A stretch of 64,000 nucleotides of DNA, from contig NZ_QMEJ01000001.1 in NCBI RefSeq assembly GCF_003390865.1, positions 124,001-188,000 of the forward strand. Reading direction: 5' to 3'. A program made the translations under genes and the position numbers. Of this stretch, positions 32,331 to 45,244 are shown piece after piece. The stretch is from Tropicimonas sp. IMCC34011 (GTDB taxonomy: Bacteria; Pseudomonadota; Alphaproteobacteria; Rhodobacterales; Rhodobacteraceae). Each line of letters starts with the position of its first letter. Positions within the stretch are counted from its first letter, which is position 1. Below the pieces are notes generated by a model that worked only from the letters and a program-made list of their open reading frames with translations, ran no database searches and had not been told where the DNA came from.

Positions 32331-34553
32331 CTATGCCGACTTCAGTGCAAGCGACAGGATATCGTCGATACTCGCCCGCGTCTTCACAAGATTCCTCGTC
32401 ACGCGCGGGTCGCTCCACGCCGTTTCGGAATTGGAGAAGCCGAGGATGACCGGCGGTGGCTCGCCGACGAAGTCGAGTATGTCGCGGCCGTTCCCGTCAG
32501 GCAGGTCCCAATCCACGATAATGACATCGAAGGAGTACGAGTCGAGCAGCCGGACCGCGGCGGCGAAGCTTCCCGCGCGGATGTAATCGGCCTTTCCCTT
32601 CAGGGCGCTGCGGAAGATGTCGCCGAAGCCGCTCTCGGGCTCGACATGCAGGATCGAAGGCAGTGAGCTCTTGACCTGGGGAGAGGTCTTGGTCCCGGCG
32701 TTGTCGATCCGCGGCAGGCGGATCCAGAATTTGGAGCCCACCCCTTCCTCGCTTTCGAAGCCGATCCGCCCGCCCATGCGGATGACCGCGAGATTGGACA
32801 CGTAGAGCCCGATCCCGGACCCGCCCTGTTCCCGGGTGGAGGAGCTGTCGGCCTGGGTGAAGCGGTCGAATACCTTGTCCCGGAAGGAAACTGGAATGCC
32901 GCAGCCGGTGTCCTCGACCCAGACCGTGACGTGGTATTCGTCCGAGCTGACCCTGAGGATGACGTCGCTATCGGGGTCGGAAAACTTGATCGCGTTCGAC
33001 AGGATCGCTTCCATGGCCTTGCCGAGGCGCATTGCGTCGACCATCGCCTTCCCCTCGGCCTCTTCGGTGATCGTCACCCGGATGTTCTTGCTGATGGCGG
33101 CCGCAGTGACGCTCTCCACGGCCTCGCGGGCAATGTCCGCGATCCGGGACGGCTCGAAATCGAAGACGGTATCGGGGGCGGTGAGACGTTCGACATCGAG
33201 GATGTCGTTGACCATGTCGATCAGGCGCTTCGAGTTGGTCTCCGCAATCGACAGCAGCCGCATCACCCCGTCGGCCTGGTTTTCTCCAACACAGAGCTGC
33301 GACAACAGTCGGATCGCGCCATGGACCGAGGTGAGCGGCGTTCTCAGCTCGTGGCTCACGGTGGCGAGAAATTGTGCCTTCGCCTCGTCGAGTTCCTTGT
33401 CGCGCGAGATGTCCCGCGCCTGGGCGACGATGATGCCGTCCATCCCTTCGGTCCCCGGATCATAGCTCACGCTGAGACGCGCCCAACAGCCCGAACCGTC
33501 CTTCCTGCGGATGCGCTTTTCCGTCTCGTAGCGGCGAACCGTGCCGCGTTTCAGAGAGTCCATGCGAATCCGCGCGGCCTCGGCGTTGTCCGGAAAGGAC
33601 AGAGACAACAAGGTCACGCCGATGATTTCGGAGTGGGGGAAGCCGACGAGATCGCAAAAGGCGATATTGGCGTCGATGATGTCACCGTTTACGCTGCACA
33701 GCGCGGTCGGGAACGGGGAATTGCCGAGGCTTTCGCGGAACCTGCGCTGGCTCGCGGACAGCTGGTCTTGCAGGCGAAAGTGCTCGTCCATATCGAACTG
33801 CAGGCCGGTCAGACGCTGCGGATTGCCCCTGCGATCGCGCTCGCTGACCACTGAAATCGAACGCGTCCACATCCAGCGGCCGTCAGGGCGGAGAAACCGG
33901 TACGTGGTGTCCGTGAGATCGGTCTCGCCCGCGTAGCATGCGGCATCGGAGGCGGCGACGCGGGCAGAATCATCGGGATGAACACGCGCCAGCCATTCGG
34001 CCTGCGCATCCAACGCGGCGCCGTGCGCGATGTCGAACCCGAGCAGCTCAAGCCACCTCGGCGTCACGACGGACTTGTCGGACGCGATATCGACCTCGAA
34101 GACACCGACCCCTCCGGCCTCGAGCGCCCCGGCCAGCCTGAGCTCTCGGGCAGAGCGCCGGTCGGGGGTCACGTCCGAAATACGCAAAGAGAGCGCCGTG
34201 CCAGCGACGCCGAGGTCGTCTGACTGGGCGTCGAGCGTAACCCGGGTGCCCAGACGCGCCTCTGTCCTGATCTGGATCGGCCCCGAACCGGCGCGACTGT
34301 GCCCGAGGAGCACGGCGGCGTCCTCGACACCCAGGAGATCCGACAGGCCACGCCCCACGATCTCGTCGCTGTCCAACTCCAGCAGACCCTCGGCCACGCC
34401 GTTGGAGCTGCGGACGATCCCGCATTGGTCGACGCTCAAGAGAGCACTCGGAGAGGATGGCAGGGACGGAAGCGATGCCGGGTCGGCTGGCGCGTCGCCG
34501 GCATCTTCGGCGGCACCCGGAAGCAGCCCCGTGACGAGATTCGGCAGTTTCAC
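32331..34553 (-). CDS. Multi-PAS hybrid histidine kinase with C-terminal receiver
   Basis: 740 residues from the GTG ending at 34553, selected because GGAGGG lies 7 nt upstream; an earlier ATG adds only proline/glycine-rich sequence. No membrane span, so cytoplasmic. At least three PAS-like regions (about residues 30-370; WLELLGFDIAHG and FCDLVGFPHSEIIG), HisKA with His401 (ATVSHELRTPLTSVHGAI), HATPase_c (NAIKFSDPDSD, DTGCGIPVSFRDKVFDRFTQ, GGSGIGLYVSNL), and a receiver with Asp681 (IIVDWDLPDGNG). The receiver's acidic pocket is altered: HVEPES instead of VDDD. First gene of the three-gene cluster. Confidence 0.92.
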   Translation of the reverse strand: MKLPNLVTGLLPGAAEDAGDAPADPASLPSLPSSPSALLSVDQCGIVRSSNGVAEGLLELDSDEIVGRGLSDLLGVEDAAVLLGHSRAGSGPIQIRTEARLGTRVTLDAQSDDLGVAGTALSLRISDVTPDRRSARELRLAGALEAGGVGVFEVDIASDKSVVTPRWLELLGFDIAHGAALDAQAEWLARVHPDDSARVAASDAACYAGETDLTDTTYRFLRPDGRWMWTRSISVVSERDRRGNPQRLTGLQFDMDEHFRLQDQLSASQRRFRESLGNSPFPTALCSVNGDIIDANIAFCDLVGFPHSEIIGVTLLSLSFPDNAEAARIRMDSLKRGTVRRYETEKRIRRKDGSGCWARLSVSYDPGTEGMDGIIVAQARDISRDKELDEAKAQFLATVSHELRTPLTSVHGAIRLLSQLCVGENQADGVMRLLSIAETNSKRLIDMVNDILDVERLTAPDTVFDFEPSRIADIAREAVESVTAAAISKNIRVTITEEAEGKAMVDAMRLGKAMEAILSNAIKFSDPDSDVILRVSSDEYHVTVWVEDTGCGIPVSFRDKVFDRFTQADSSSTREQGGSGIGLYVSNLAVIRMGGRIGFESEEGVGSKFWIRLPRIDNAGTKTSPQVKSSLPSILHVEPESGFGDIFRSALKGKADYIRAGSFAAAVRLLDSYSFDVIIVDWDLPDGNGRDILDFVGEPPPVILGFSNSETAWSDPRVTRNLVKTRASIDDILSLALKSA

Positions 34554-34830
34554 CGTGGACCCTCCGCCGAACGTAGGGGGGGGCGGCCCGTGCAACGCGG
34601 CCAGTCCCTGTCAGCTGATGAGCATGCGTCGATCATGGTCCGGTTCTGAACTGTTTGGTTTAATATGCACTAGAAATCTGGCAATTACTTTAGCTTATCG
34701 TATGAGCATTCAAGATAGCGTCAAGTTGCAATACCCCTTAATGACGGGCCGTTACTGACTGTCGCAACTGCTATCGACGTAGGTGCCCCAGGGGCATCTT
34801 TCCACCCCGCCTCCGCAAAGGACCACTCGC

Positions 34831-35682
34831 GTGATTTCTGCACCTCCTTCGTTTGCGTCACGATTCGCCACGATTTCTGCCCGACGCTCCCCCTTCTGCA
34901 TGGGATGTGATCCGAGCCCTGCGACGCTGGACGCCTGGGGCCTCGAGGCGAGCCCCGCCGGACTGACGCAGTTTGTCGACATCGTGCTGGAGGCAGCCGA
35001 AGGGTCCGTGGGGATCGTCAAGCCGCAGGTTGCCTTCTTCGAGGCCTTCGGACCCGCCGGCATCGCGGAACTCGCGCGTCTCATCAGGGGCATGCAGGCC
35101 AGCGGCATCCTCGTGATCGCCGATGCCAAGCGTGGCGACATTGGATCCTCGATGGAAGCCTATGCCCGCGCCTGGATCGGCGAGGGCGGCTTCGGCGCCG
35201 ATGCCGTGACGGCAAACGCCTATCTCGGGGCGGGAACCCTCACGCCGCTCCTGTCCCGTGCCGCGTCCTGCGGAGCGGGTGTCTTCACGGTCGTGCGGTC
35301 ATCCAACCCCGAGGGCGCAGCCCTTCAGGATGCGCGGCAAGGGGACGTCGCGGTGGCCGACGCACTGGCCGACGCGCTGACCGAACAGAACGCGGCCCTT
35401 GCCTCAGGAGAGTCCGTCGGTCCCGCCGGCGCGGTCATCGGCGCGACGCTCGGCGAAGCGGCCTCCGGCACGGTCGCACATTTGCCGGCCTCGCTCTTCC
35501 TCGTTCCGGGGATCGGCGCACAAGGCGCGGGCTTCGGCGATCTCGAAGGCATTTTCGGCGAGGCGCTCCCCCGCGTGATCCCGACCTCCTCCCGCGCGGT
35601 TCTGGCGGCGGGGCCGAGGATTGCCGATCTGAAGGCTGCCCTGGCCGATCACGTCGGCGCGGCGATGGCCCTGCGGGGCTGA
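34831..35682 (+). CDS. pyrF: Orotidine-5'-phosphate decarboxylase, long (type 2) form
   Basis: Last step of UMP synthesis. 283 residues from the GTG at 34831, which has AAAGGA upstream; the frame opens at 34783. The catalytic Asp/Lys cluster is in VIADAKRGDIGSSMEAYA. Other type 2 features are SPFCMGCDPSP near the start, VTANAYLGAGTLTPLL and the LFLVPGIGAQGAG phosphate-binding loop. The family's short type 1 form (about 230 residues) is what is usually expected in alphaproteobacteria, so this form is notable. It follows an AT-rich 277-bp gap and stands alone before tRNA-Glu. Confidence 0.92.
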   Translation: MISAPPSFASRFATISARRSPFCMGCDPSPATLDAWGLEASPAGLTQFVDIVLEAAEGSVGIVKPQVAFFEAFGPAGIAELARLIRGMQASGILVIADAKRGDIGSSMEAYARAWIGEGGFGADAVTANAYLGAGTLTPLLSRAASCGAGVFTVVRSSNPEGAALQDARQGDVAVADALADALTEQNAALASGESVGPAGAVIGATLGEAASGTVAHLPASLFLVPGIGAQGAGFGDLEGIFGEALPRVIPTSSRAVLAAGPRIADLKAALADHVGAAMALRG

Positions 35683-35708
35683 GCCGGCGGCATCTGCAAC
35701 GCGATAAA

Positions 35709-35733
35709 GGATCCCGCGAAACGTGCGGGGTCC
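35709..35733 (-). terminator. Terminator downstream of tRNA-Glu
   Basis: Stem GGATCCCGC / GCGGGGTCC with one mismatch. Read on the minus strand it is followed by TTTAT, so it best ends the tRNA transcript about 100 nt after its 3' end; it may also slow readthrough from pyrF. Confidence 0.55.
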
Positions 35734-35835
35734 AGCTTTCGACAATGTAAGCGGAAAGAGGATCGCAGCCACCGGACGGCGCGCCCCGAGGGGCACCCGC
35801 GGCACGGGGTAAGCTGCTGATACTTCTAAAGGAAG

Positions 35836-35910
35836 TGGTAGCCCGTAGGGGAATCGAACCCCTCTTTCCAGGTTGAAAACCTGGCGTCCTAACCGATAGA
35901 CGAACGGGCC
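35836..35910 (-). tRNA. tRNA-Glu (anticodon UUC)
   Basis: 75-nt cloverleaf on the minus strand with encoded CCA. Acceptor arms GGCCCGT / ACGGGCT (first pair G-U) and discriminator A. The anticodon arm CCAGG-TTTTCAA-CCTGG gives anticodon TTC. The T arm GAGGGG-TTCGATT-CCCCT is standard. Confidence 0.97.
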
Positions 35911-35929
35911 GTGCCGTTTGGTGAGGCGG

Positions 35930-35958
35930 TGTCTAAGAAATGCGGCGGGTGGGTGCAA
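35930..35958 (-). promoter_or_regulatory. Promoter of tRNA-Glu
   Basis: On the minus strand, TTGCAC (-35, 35953-35958), 17-bp spacer, TAGACA (-10, 35930-35935), about 20 bp before the tRNA 5' end. Confidence 0.6.
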
Positions 35959-36005
35959 GAAGATTTTTCGCGAAACTTGTCATGACCTTGGGGGAGGCTG
36001 AAAAG

Positions 36006-37766
36006 TCAGGCTTTCGCGGCGTCTTCCAGCCTGAGCTGAGCGCTCCTCCGGCCGTTCCAGCTGTTGATCTCGAACCGTCCCGCAAGATGGAAGCGCGCCC
36101 CGCCGTGAGCCTCGAGCGCCGGGCCGAGATCGGAGCGGAAGACGCCGAAGGCGATGGCATCGAGGCGCGGGCCGAGGCCGTCCGACACCGTGAGCTTCAG
36201 GTGACCGTCGCCGACGCGGCGTGCCGCATGGATCGCGGCGCCCGGGATCGCGAAGCGCGGGGCAGGGGCCGAGGCGCCGAAGGGACCGGCGCTCTCGAGC
36301 GCCTCGATCATCTCCACCGTCGCGGCACCCGGCATCATGAGGCCGTCGAGCCGGAGCTGCCGCGCGGCACCCGACCCCGAGCCCTGCGCCTCCAGAAGTT
36401 CGCTCAGGCGCTCCATCGCGGCTTCGATTCTGTCGGCGTCGGCAGTGAGGCCGGCCGCCATCTTGTGGCCGCCCCCCGCGATGAGAAGCCCCTCGCGCGA
36501 CAGGCGATGGACCGCGGCGCCGAGGTCGATGCCCGACACGGAGCGACCGGATCCCTTTCCGATCCCTCCATCGGTGCCGATGACGACGGCAGGGCGGCCG
36601 AAGGCTTCCTTGAGGCGGGAAGCCACGATCCCGACGACGCCGGGATGCCAGCCGTCGCCCGAGGCCCAGACCAGCGGCGCATCGGCGCCGCGCGCGATGG
36701 CCTGCTCCGTCGCTTCCTCGGTCACGCGGGCCTCGATGTCCCGGCGCTCGCCGTTCAGCGCGTTCAGCTTCTCGGCGAGGGATTGCGCTTCGGGGCCGTC
36801 GCGCGTGGTCAGAAGACGGGCGCCGAGATCCGCGCGGCCAATTCGCCCACCTGCATTGATCCTGGGGCCGAGCATGTAGCCCAGGTGATAGGCCGCCGGC
36901 GCCTCCGACAGACCTGCCTCGTCGGCCAGTGCTGCAAGGCCGGGCCTCGCGCGGCGGTGCATGACGGCGAGACCAGCCCGGACGAAGGCGCGATTGACAC
37001 CGATCAGCGGCGCGACGTCCGCCACCGTTGCCAGGGCCACCAGATCCAGAAGCGGGACGGGGTCCGGCGCGGGATGGCCGGCACCGCGCGCCTGCCGGTT
37101 CGCCTCGACGACGGCGAGGAAACAGACGGCGGCGGCACAGAGATGGGCAAGCGCGCCGCTTTCGTCCTGGCGGTTGGGGTTCACCACCGCGACGGCGCGG
37201 GGCAGCGTCTCGCCGCCGAGGTGGTGGTCGAGGACGACGACATCGGTCATCGCCGCGGCCTCCAGCGCCTCGTGGGCAAGGGTGCCGCAATCGACGCAGA
37301 CGATGAGATCATGGCCTGCCGCCAGCTTCTCCATTGCCGGCGCATTCGGCCCGTAGCCTTCCGCGATCCGGTCGGGCACGTAGATCGTGGGCGTGAGCCC
37401 ATGCGCCGCGAACCAGTCGTGCAGCACCGCCGCGGATGTTGCTCCGTCCACATCGTAATCGGCGAAGATCGCCACGCGCTCCCGACCCGTCGCGGCCTTG
37501 AGAAGACGGGCCGACGCGATCTCCATGTCCTTGAGACTGCGCGGATCCGGCATCAGGTCCCGCAACTTCGGCTCGAGATGGGCGGCACAATCCGGGCCGG
37601 CGACGCCGCGCAGGGCGAGGATGCGGCAGAGGGCATCCGGCAGGCCGGTTTCCTGGACCAGCGCCTCGGCCTTGCGGTCCTCCTCGACGGACGGACCGGC
37701 CCAGAGCCGTCCCGTCAGCGAGGAATCGACGCCGAGAAACGCCTGCGTGACGAGGTCGCGCGGCAT
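36006..37766 (-). CDS. recJ: Single-stranded-DNA exonuclease RecJ
   Basis: 586 residues from the ATG ending at 37766 (MPRDLVTQAFLGVDSSLTGR); longer in-frame extensions are low complexity. 5'-3' exonuclease of RecF-pathway recombination and mismatch repair. DHH-family motifs: FADYDVDGATSAAVLHDW (I), CVDCGTLAHEAL (II), VLDHHLGG (III), NPNRQDESG (IV); the C-terminal DHHA1 part has GGGHKMAAGLT, followed by an OB-like end. It ends just before the tRNA-Glu promoter. Confidence 0.97.
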   Translation of the reverse strand: MPRDLVTQAFLGVDSSLTGRLWAGPSVEEDRKAEALVQETGLPDALCRILALRGVAGPDCAAHLEPKLRDLMPDPRSLKDMEIASARLLKAATGRERVAIFADYDVDGATSAAVLHDWFAAHGLTPTIYVPDRIAEGYGPNAPAMEKLAAGHDLIVCVDCGTLAHEALEAAAMTDVVVLDHHLGGETLPRAVAVVNPNRQDESGALAHLCAAAVCFLAVVEANRQARGAGHPAPDPVPLLDLVALATVADVAPLIGVNRAFVRAGLAVMHRRARPGLAALADEAGLSEAPAAYHLGYMLGPRINAGGRIGRADLGARLLTTRDGPEAQSLAEKLNALNGERRDIEARVTEEATEQAIARGADAPLVWASGDGWHPGVVGIVASRLKEAFGRPAVVIGTDGGIGKGSGRSVSGIDLGAAVHRLSREGLLIAGGGHKMAAGLTADADRIEAAMERLSELLEAQGSGSGAARQLRLDGLMMPGAATVEMIEALESAGPFGASAPAPRFAIPGAAIHAARRVGDGHLKLTVSDGLGPRLDAIAFGVFRSDLGPALEAHGGARFHLAGRFEINSWNGRRSAQLRLEDAAKA

Positions 37767-38007
37767 GTCCTGCCCCCATATGTTGTAGCTTTGCCGAAGG
37801 TGCACGCTAGGCAAGGCAGAGCCGTGGGTCAAGGGGACCGGCAAGGCCCTCCGGCGGTCATCGCCTCGCTCGGCAGAGGGGGCAACGGCTTTTGCCAGCA
37901 TCCAGGCCGGCGCACGGCGCAGGCGCGTTCGCAATGGCAGGACCCTGCGGAACACAAGTGCCGGCCTGAGGCGTTGCCGATCCGAAGCTGATCGACAGGA
38001 GGACGAG

Positions 38008-38274
38008 ATGGCGAAGAAGGATCCCGGACCGCAAGTGAAGGACAACGAGACCTACGAGGCGCTGCGCGATGAGGGCGCGTCAAAGGAGAAGGCGGCCCGC
38101 ATCGCCAATGCGCAGGCCAATGATTCTCAATCGCCCTCGAAGAAGGGCGGCGAGAGCCCGCCCTACGAAGACTGGACGAAGGACGACCTCTACGAACGGG
38201 CCCAGGAGATCGGCATCGAGGGCCGGTCGGACATGGACAAGGACGCGCTGATCGAGGCCCTGCGCAATCACTGA
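38008..38274 (+). CDS. Small DUF7218/Rho-N-like domain protein
   Basis: 88 residues, highly charged. The N-terminal half (DNETYEALRDEGASKEKAARIANAQAN) resembles plasmid-stabilisation/KfrB-like short proteins; the C-terminal half (WTKDDLYERAQEIGIEG, then ALIEALRNH) looks like the helix-extended-loop-helix fold of Rho N-terminal/SAP-type domains that bind nucleic acid. GGAGGACGAG precedes the ATG. First of four same-strand genes that look like a stress module. The function is not known. Confidence 0.82.
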   Translation: MAKKDPGPQVKDNETYEALRDEGASKEKAARIANAQANDSQSPSKKGGESPPYEDWTKDDLYERAQEIGIEGRSDMDKDALIEALRNH

Positions 38275-38360
38275 GGCGCCATAGCGCCATGGTCCTAAGG
38301 GGAACGGACGATCGCTGAAACGTGTTCACCCTCACACCATTTTCGAGAAAAGGAATCGTC

Positions 38361-38573
38361 ATGTTCTACAAGGAAGGTGACAAGCTTCAGTGGAATTGGG
38401 GCAACGGAACCGGAACCGGCACCGTCTCCAAGGTTTACACCCAGAAGATTACCAAGAAGATAAAGGGCAACGAGGTCACGCGCGACGCGAGCGAAGACGA
38501 GCCGGCCTATCTGCTGAAGCAGGAGGATGGCACCGAGGTCCTGAAGTCGGAGTCCGAAGTGAAGAAAGCATGA
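38361..38573 (+). CDS. DUF2945 (TUDOR-like) small protein
   Basis: 70 residues from ATG 38361 behind AAAAGGAA. The sequence FYKEGDKLQWNWGNGTGTG, ending with LLKQEDGTEVLKSESEV, is the hallmark of DUF2945, a short beta-barrel 'hypervirulence-associated TUDOR' domain found in fungi and many proteobacteria. The molecular role is unknown. Its stop overlaps the start of the following membrane-protein gene (ATGA), implying coupled translation. Confidence 0.88.
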   Translation: MFYKEGDKLQWNWGNGTGTGTVSKVYTQKITKKIKGNEVTRDASEDEPAYLLKQEDGTEVLKSESEVKKA

Positions 38574-39529
38574 ACGCAACGGAAGACGATGGTCCGGCGC
38601 CGCGCCGCAGCCGCCGCAAAAGCGCGTTCATGCGCGTTGCCGTCTGGACGAAGGCCGGCGGCGATGTCCTGCGAACTATGGATGAGAAAAACCTCTTTCT
38701 CATGGCCGCCGGCGTCGCGTTCTTCTCCATGCTGTCGCTCTTCCCGGGTCTCGCTGCCCTCATCGCGATCTGGTCGCTGGTCTCGGACCCCTCCGTCGTC
38801 GAGGCGCAGCTGGTCCTTCTGGCCAATTTCGTGCCGGCCGAAGCCTACAAGCTGATCGGCGATCAGGTCCGCGCCGTTACCTCCTCTTCGACCGATACGA
38901 TGACCTGGGCGTCGGTCCTGTCGCTTCTGTTTGCGCTCTGGTCCGCCCGCCTCGGGGTCGACGCGCTGATGCGGGGGGTGAACGCCGTCTACCGCGAAAG
39001 CAACCGCGGCGGCCTGCGGCATATCCTGGCGGCGGTGGCGCTGACGCTGTCCCTCGTGGCGCTCGGTGTCGTGACGCTCGGCACCGTCATCGTCACTCCC
39101 ATCGTTCTCGCTGTCTTCCCCCTGGGACCCATCGCGGGGGTCGTCGCCCAGCTCATGCGGTGGCTGATCGCGGGGGTCGTGATGCTCATCGCGCTTGCCC
39201 TCGTCTATCGCTTCGGACCCAACCGGCGCGGCGCGCGAGCGGCCTGGATCACGCCGGGGGCGTTTCTCGCGCTGCTTCTCTGGGCCGGCGCGTCCGTCGC
39301 GTTCTCGATGTACCTGACGAATTTCGGAAACTACAATCAGGTCTATGGCTCCATCGGCGCGGTGATCGCTCTTCTGATGTGGCTCTTCATCAGCGCCTTC
39401 GCGGTCCTCCTCGGGGCGTCCCTGAATGCCGCGCTCGAGCTCCGCACGAGGCGGGACAGTACGATCGGCCGGCCCCGACCGCGCGGCGAGCGCGGCGCCT
39501 ATGTCGCCGATCATTACATTCCGTCGTGA
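38570..39529 (+). CDS. YihY/virulence factor BrkB family membrane protein
   Basis: 319 residues with about six membrane spans. The family signature MAAGVAFFSMLSLFPGLAALIAIWSL is near residue 45, FGNYNQVYGSIGAVIALLMWLFISAFAVLLGASLNAAL near the end. N- and C-termini are basic and cytoplasmic by prediction. Once thought to be RNase BN, now regarded as transport-like proteins of uncertain function. Translationally coupled to the DUF2945 gene and 6 bp from topoisomerase IB. Confidence 0.93.
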   Translation: MNATEDDGPAPRRSRRKSAFMRVAVWTKAGGDVLRTMDEKNLFLMAAGVAFFSMLSLFPGLAALIAIWSLVSDPSVVEAQLVLLANFVPAEAYKLIGDQVRAVTSSSTDTMTWASVLSLLFALWSARLGVDALMRGVNAVYRESNRGGLRHILAAVALTLSLVALGVVTLGTVIVTPIVLAVFPLGPIAGVVAQLMRWLIAGVVMLIALALVYRFGPNRRGARAAWITPGAFLALLLWAGASVAFSMYLTNFGNYNQVYGSIGAVIALLMWLFISAFAVLLGASLNAALELRTRRDSTIGRPRPRGERGAYVADHYIPS

Positions 39530-39535
39530 TCCGTC

Positions 39536-40525
39536 ATGCCGCAGCAGGGTCTCGTCTATTATCCTGACAGCCGCCCCGGCATACGGCGGGAGAAGCGCGG
39601 CACGGGGTTCTCTTATATCGCACCGGACGGGACGCGCATCCGCGACGCGAAGAAGCGCAAGGAAATTGCGTCCTTGGCCGTGCCGCCGGCTTATGTGGAC
39701 GTGTGGATCTGTCCGCTTCCGAACGGCCATTTGCAGGCGACGGGAACGGATGCGCGGTCCCGCAAGCAGTACCGCTACCATCCCGACTGGACCGAGTTCC
39801 GCGCCCAGCGCAAGTTCTCAAACCTCGCCGCGTTCGGGGAGCATCTGCCGTCTCTGCGCCGTTGGATCTCCAATGCCCTGAAAGCCGACGCGGGCGATCC
39901 GGAGCTGGCCATCGGAGCGACGCTCGCCCTGATCGACCGGACGTCGATCCGCGTCGGCCACCCCGATTACACCAGCCAGAACAAGAGCTACGGCGCCACG
40001 ACGCTCCGCCGCAGGCATGTCGAGTTCGACGGCGGCAAGATTGCGCTGAACTATACCGCCAAGGGCGGGCAGGAGGTCGAGACGCAGATCCACGGTCCCG
40101 CGCTTGCCCGCGCGCTCCACCGGATCGACGATCTGCCCGGCGCCGAGCTGATCGGATGGACGGACAGGCACGGCGAATGGCATGCCGTCCGGTCCGAGCA
40201 GCTGAGCGACCGTCTTGCCGAAACCTGCGGACCCGGAGCGACCTGCAAGACCTTCCGCACGTGGAACGGCACCCTCGCGGCGTGGCGCCACGCGCTGTCC
40301 TGCGGGGCGGAGAGGCTCACGATCTCGGGCATGGCCAAGGCGGCATCGGAGGCGCTGCACAATACGCCGACCATCGCGCGCAACAGCTATATCCATCCCG
40401 AAGTCATCGCCCTGGCTGAAATGGACGGGGAGGCGCGGGCCGCGCTTCTGGCGCGGCATGACGTGCCGTCCACGGGGGAGTACCGCGCCGGGGAAGAAGC
40501 GCTCCTGTCCTTCCTCGCGGCCTGA
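39536..40525 (+). CDS. DNA topoisomerase IB (poxvirus type)
   Basis: 329 residues. Relaxes both supercoil signs by a 3'-phosphotyrosyl intermediate. The N-terminal domain (GTGFSYIAPDGTRI) is followed by the catalytic domain: arginine in IDRTSIRVGHPDY, lysine in YTAKGGQE, and the nucleophile Tyr285 in IARNSYIHPEV. Bacterial homologues are accessory, scattered enzymes and not the essential topoisomerases. The position behind YihY/BrkB and two small stress-type proteins suggests a common stress function (inference). Confidence 0.95.
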   Translation: MPQQGLVYYPDSRPGIRREKRGTGFSYIAPDGTRIRDAKKRKEIASLAVPPAYVDVWICPLPNGHLQATGTDARSRKQYRYHPDWTEFRAQRKFSNLAAFGEHLPSLRRWISNALKADAGDPELAIGATLALIDRTSIRVGHPDYTSQNKSYGATTLRRRHVEFDGGKIALNYTAKGGQEVETQIHGPALARALHRIDDLPGAELIGWTDRHGEWHAVRSEQLSDRLAETCGPGATCKTFRTWNGTLAAWRHALSCGAERLTISGMAKAASEALHNTPTIARNSYIHPEVIALAEMDGEARAALLARHDVPSTGEYRAGEEALLSFLAA

Positions 40526-44964
<4,439 letters not shown>

Positions 44965-44971
44965 ACGGGCC

Positions 44972-44986
44972 GTTCTGCCTGTGTTC
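44972..44986 (+). promoter_or_regulatory. LexA box 1 upstream of the micro-protein gene
   Basis: Perfect GTTC-N7-GTTC (GTTCTGCCTGTGTTC), 8 bp after the recG stop. Same motif as at recA. Its centre is 31 bp, about three helical turns, from box 2. Confidence 0.85.
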
Positions 44987-45002
44987 TCCTTTTTCTCGCG
45001 AT

Positions 45003-45017
45003 GTTCTCATAAAGTTC
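45003..45017 (+). promoter_or_regulatory. LexA box 2 upstream of the micro-protein gene
   Basis: Perfect GTTC-N7-GTTC (GTTCTCATAAAGTTC), 65 bp before the ATG at 45082. It probably overlaps the -35 region of a promoter whose -10 may be TATGAG at 45036-45041. Confidence 0.85.
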
Positions 45018-45081
45018 TTGATTTGGGTGACCCCCTATGAGAACAAATGAGCAACGGTTAACGTAATGAGGAGAAGACCTG

Positions 45082-45207
45082 ATGATGATGTCGGACCTGA
45101 AAGTGCTGATCGCCCGCTCCGGCAACACGCTTCTCGTCGATGCGCTCGGCGCCCTGTCCCTCGCCGTGATGCTGATCGCTGCGCTTCACTTGCCCGGCGC
45201 GGCCTGA
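45082..45207 (+). CDS. SOS-controlled 41-residue membrane micro-protein
   Basis: A short gene with AGGAG 8 nt before the first of three consecutive ATG codons. The protein starts MMMSDLKVLIARSGNT and ends in LHLPGAA. Basic residues (Lys7, Arg12) come first, then one hydrophobic span of about 20 residues (roughly 17-37), predicting an N-in single-pass inner-membrane protein. Two perfect LexA boxes lie upstream and a strong terminator downstream, so it is an independent SOS unit behind recG. I do not recognise the family. SOS-induced membrane peptides such as Caulobacter SidA (division inhibitor) or E. coli TisB (depolarising toxin) are functional precedents only; no sequence likeness is claimed. 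Confidence 0.75.
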   Translation: MMMSDLKVLIARSGNTLLVDALGALSLAVMLIAALHLPGAA

Positions 45208-45244
45208 TCGCCCCACCCGACTTGCCCGGAGCGGTCTGACCGCC
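45188..45244 (+). repeat. 25-bp imperfect direct repeat at the micro-protein 3' end
   Basis: Two copies (45188-45212 and 45220-45244) match at 22 of 25 positions with a 32-bp period. The first copy includes the last codons and the stop; the second is out of frame and starts a hairpin (GGAGCGG ... CCGCTCC type). It looks like a local duplication. Confidence 0.65.

Noticed and set aside
45058-45064. GTTAAC near the micro-protein start as a CtrA site
   Set aside because: Only one half-site; the base positions 11 bp away on either side do not give TTAA.
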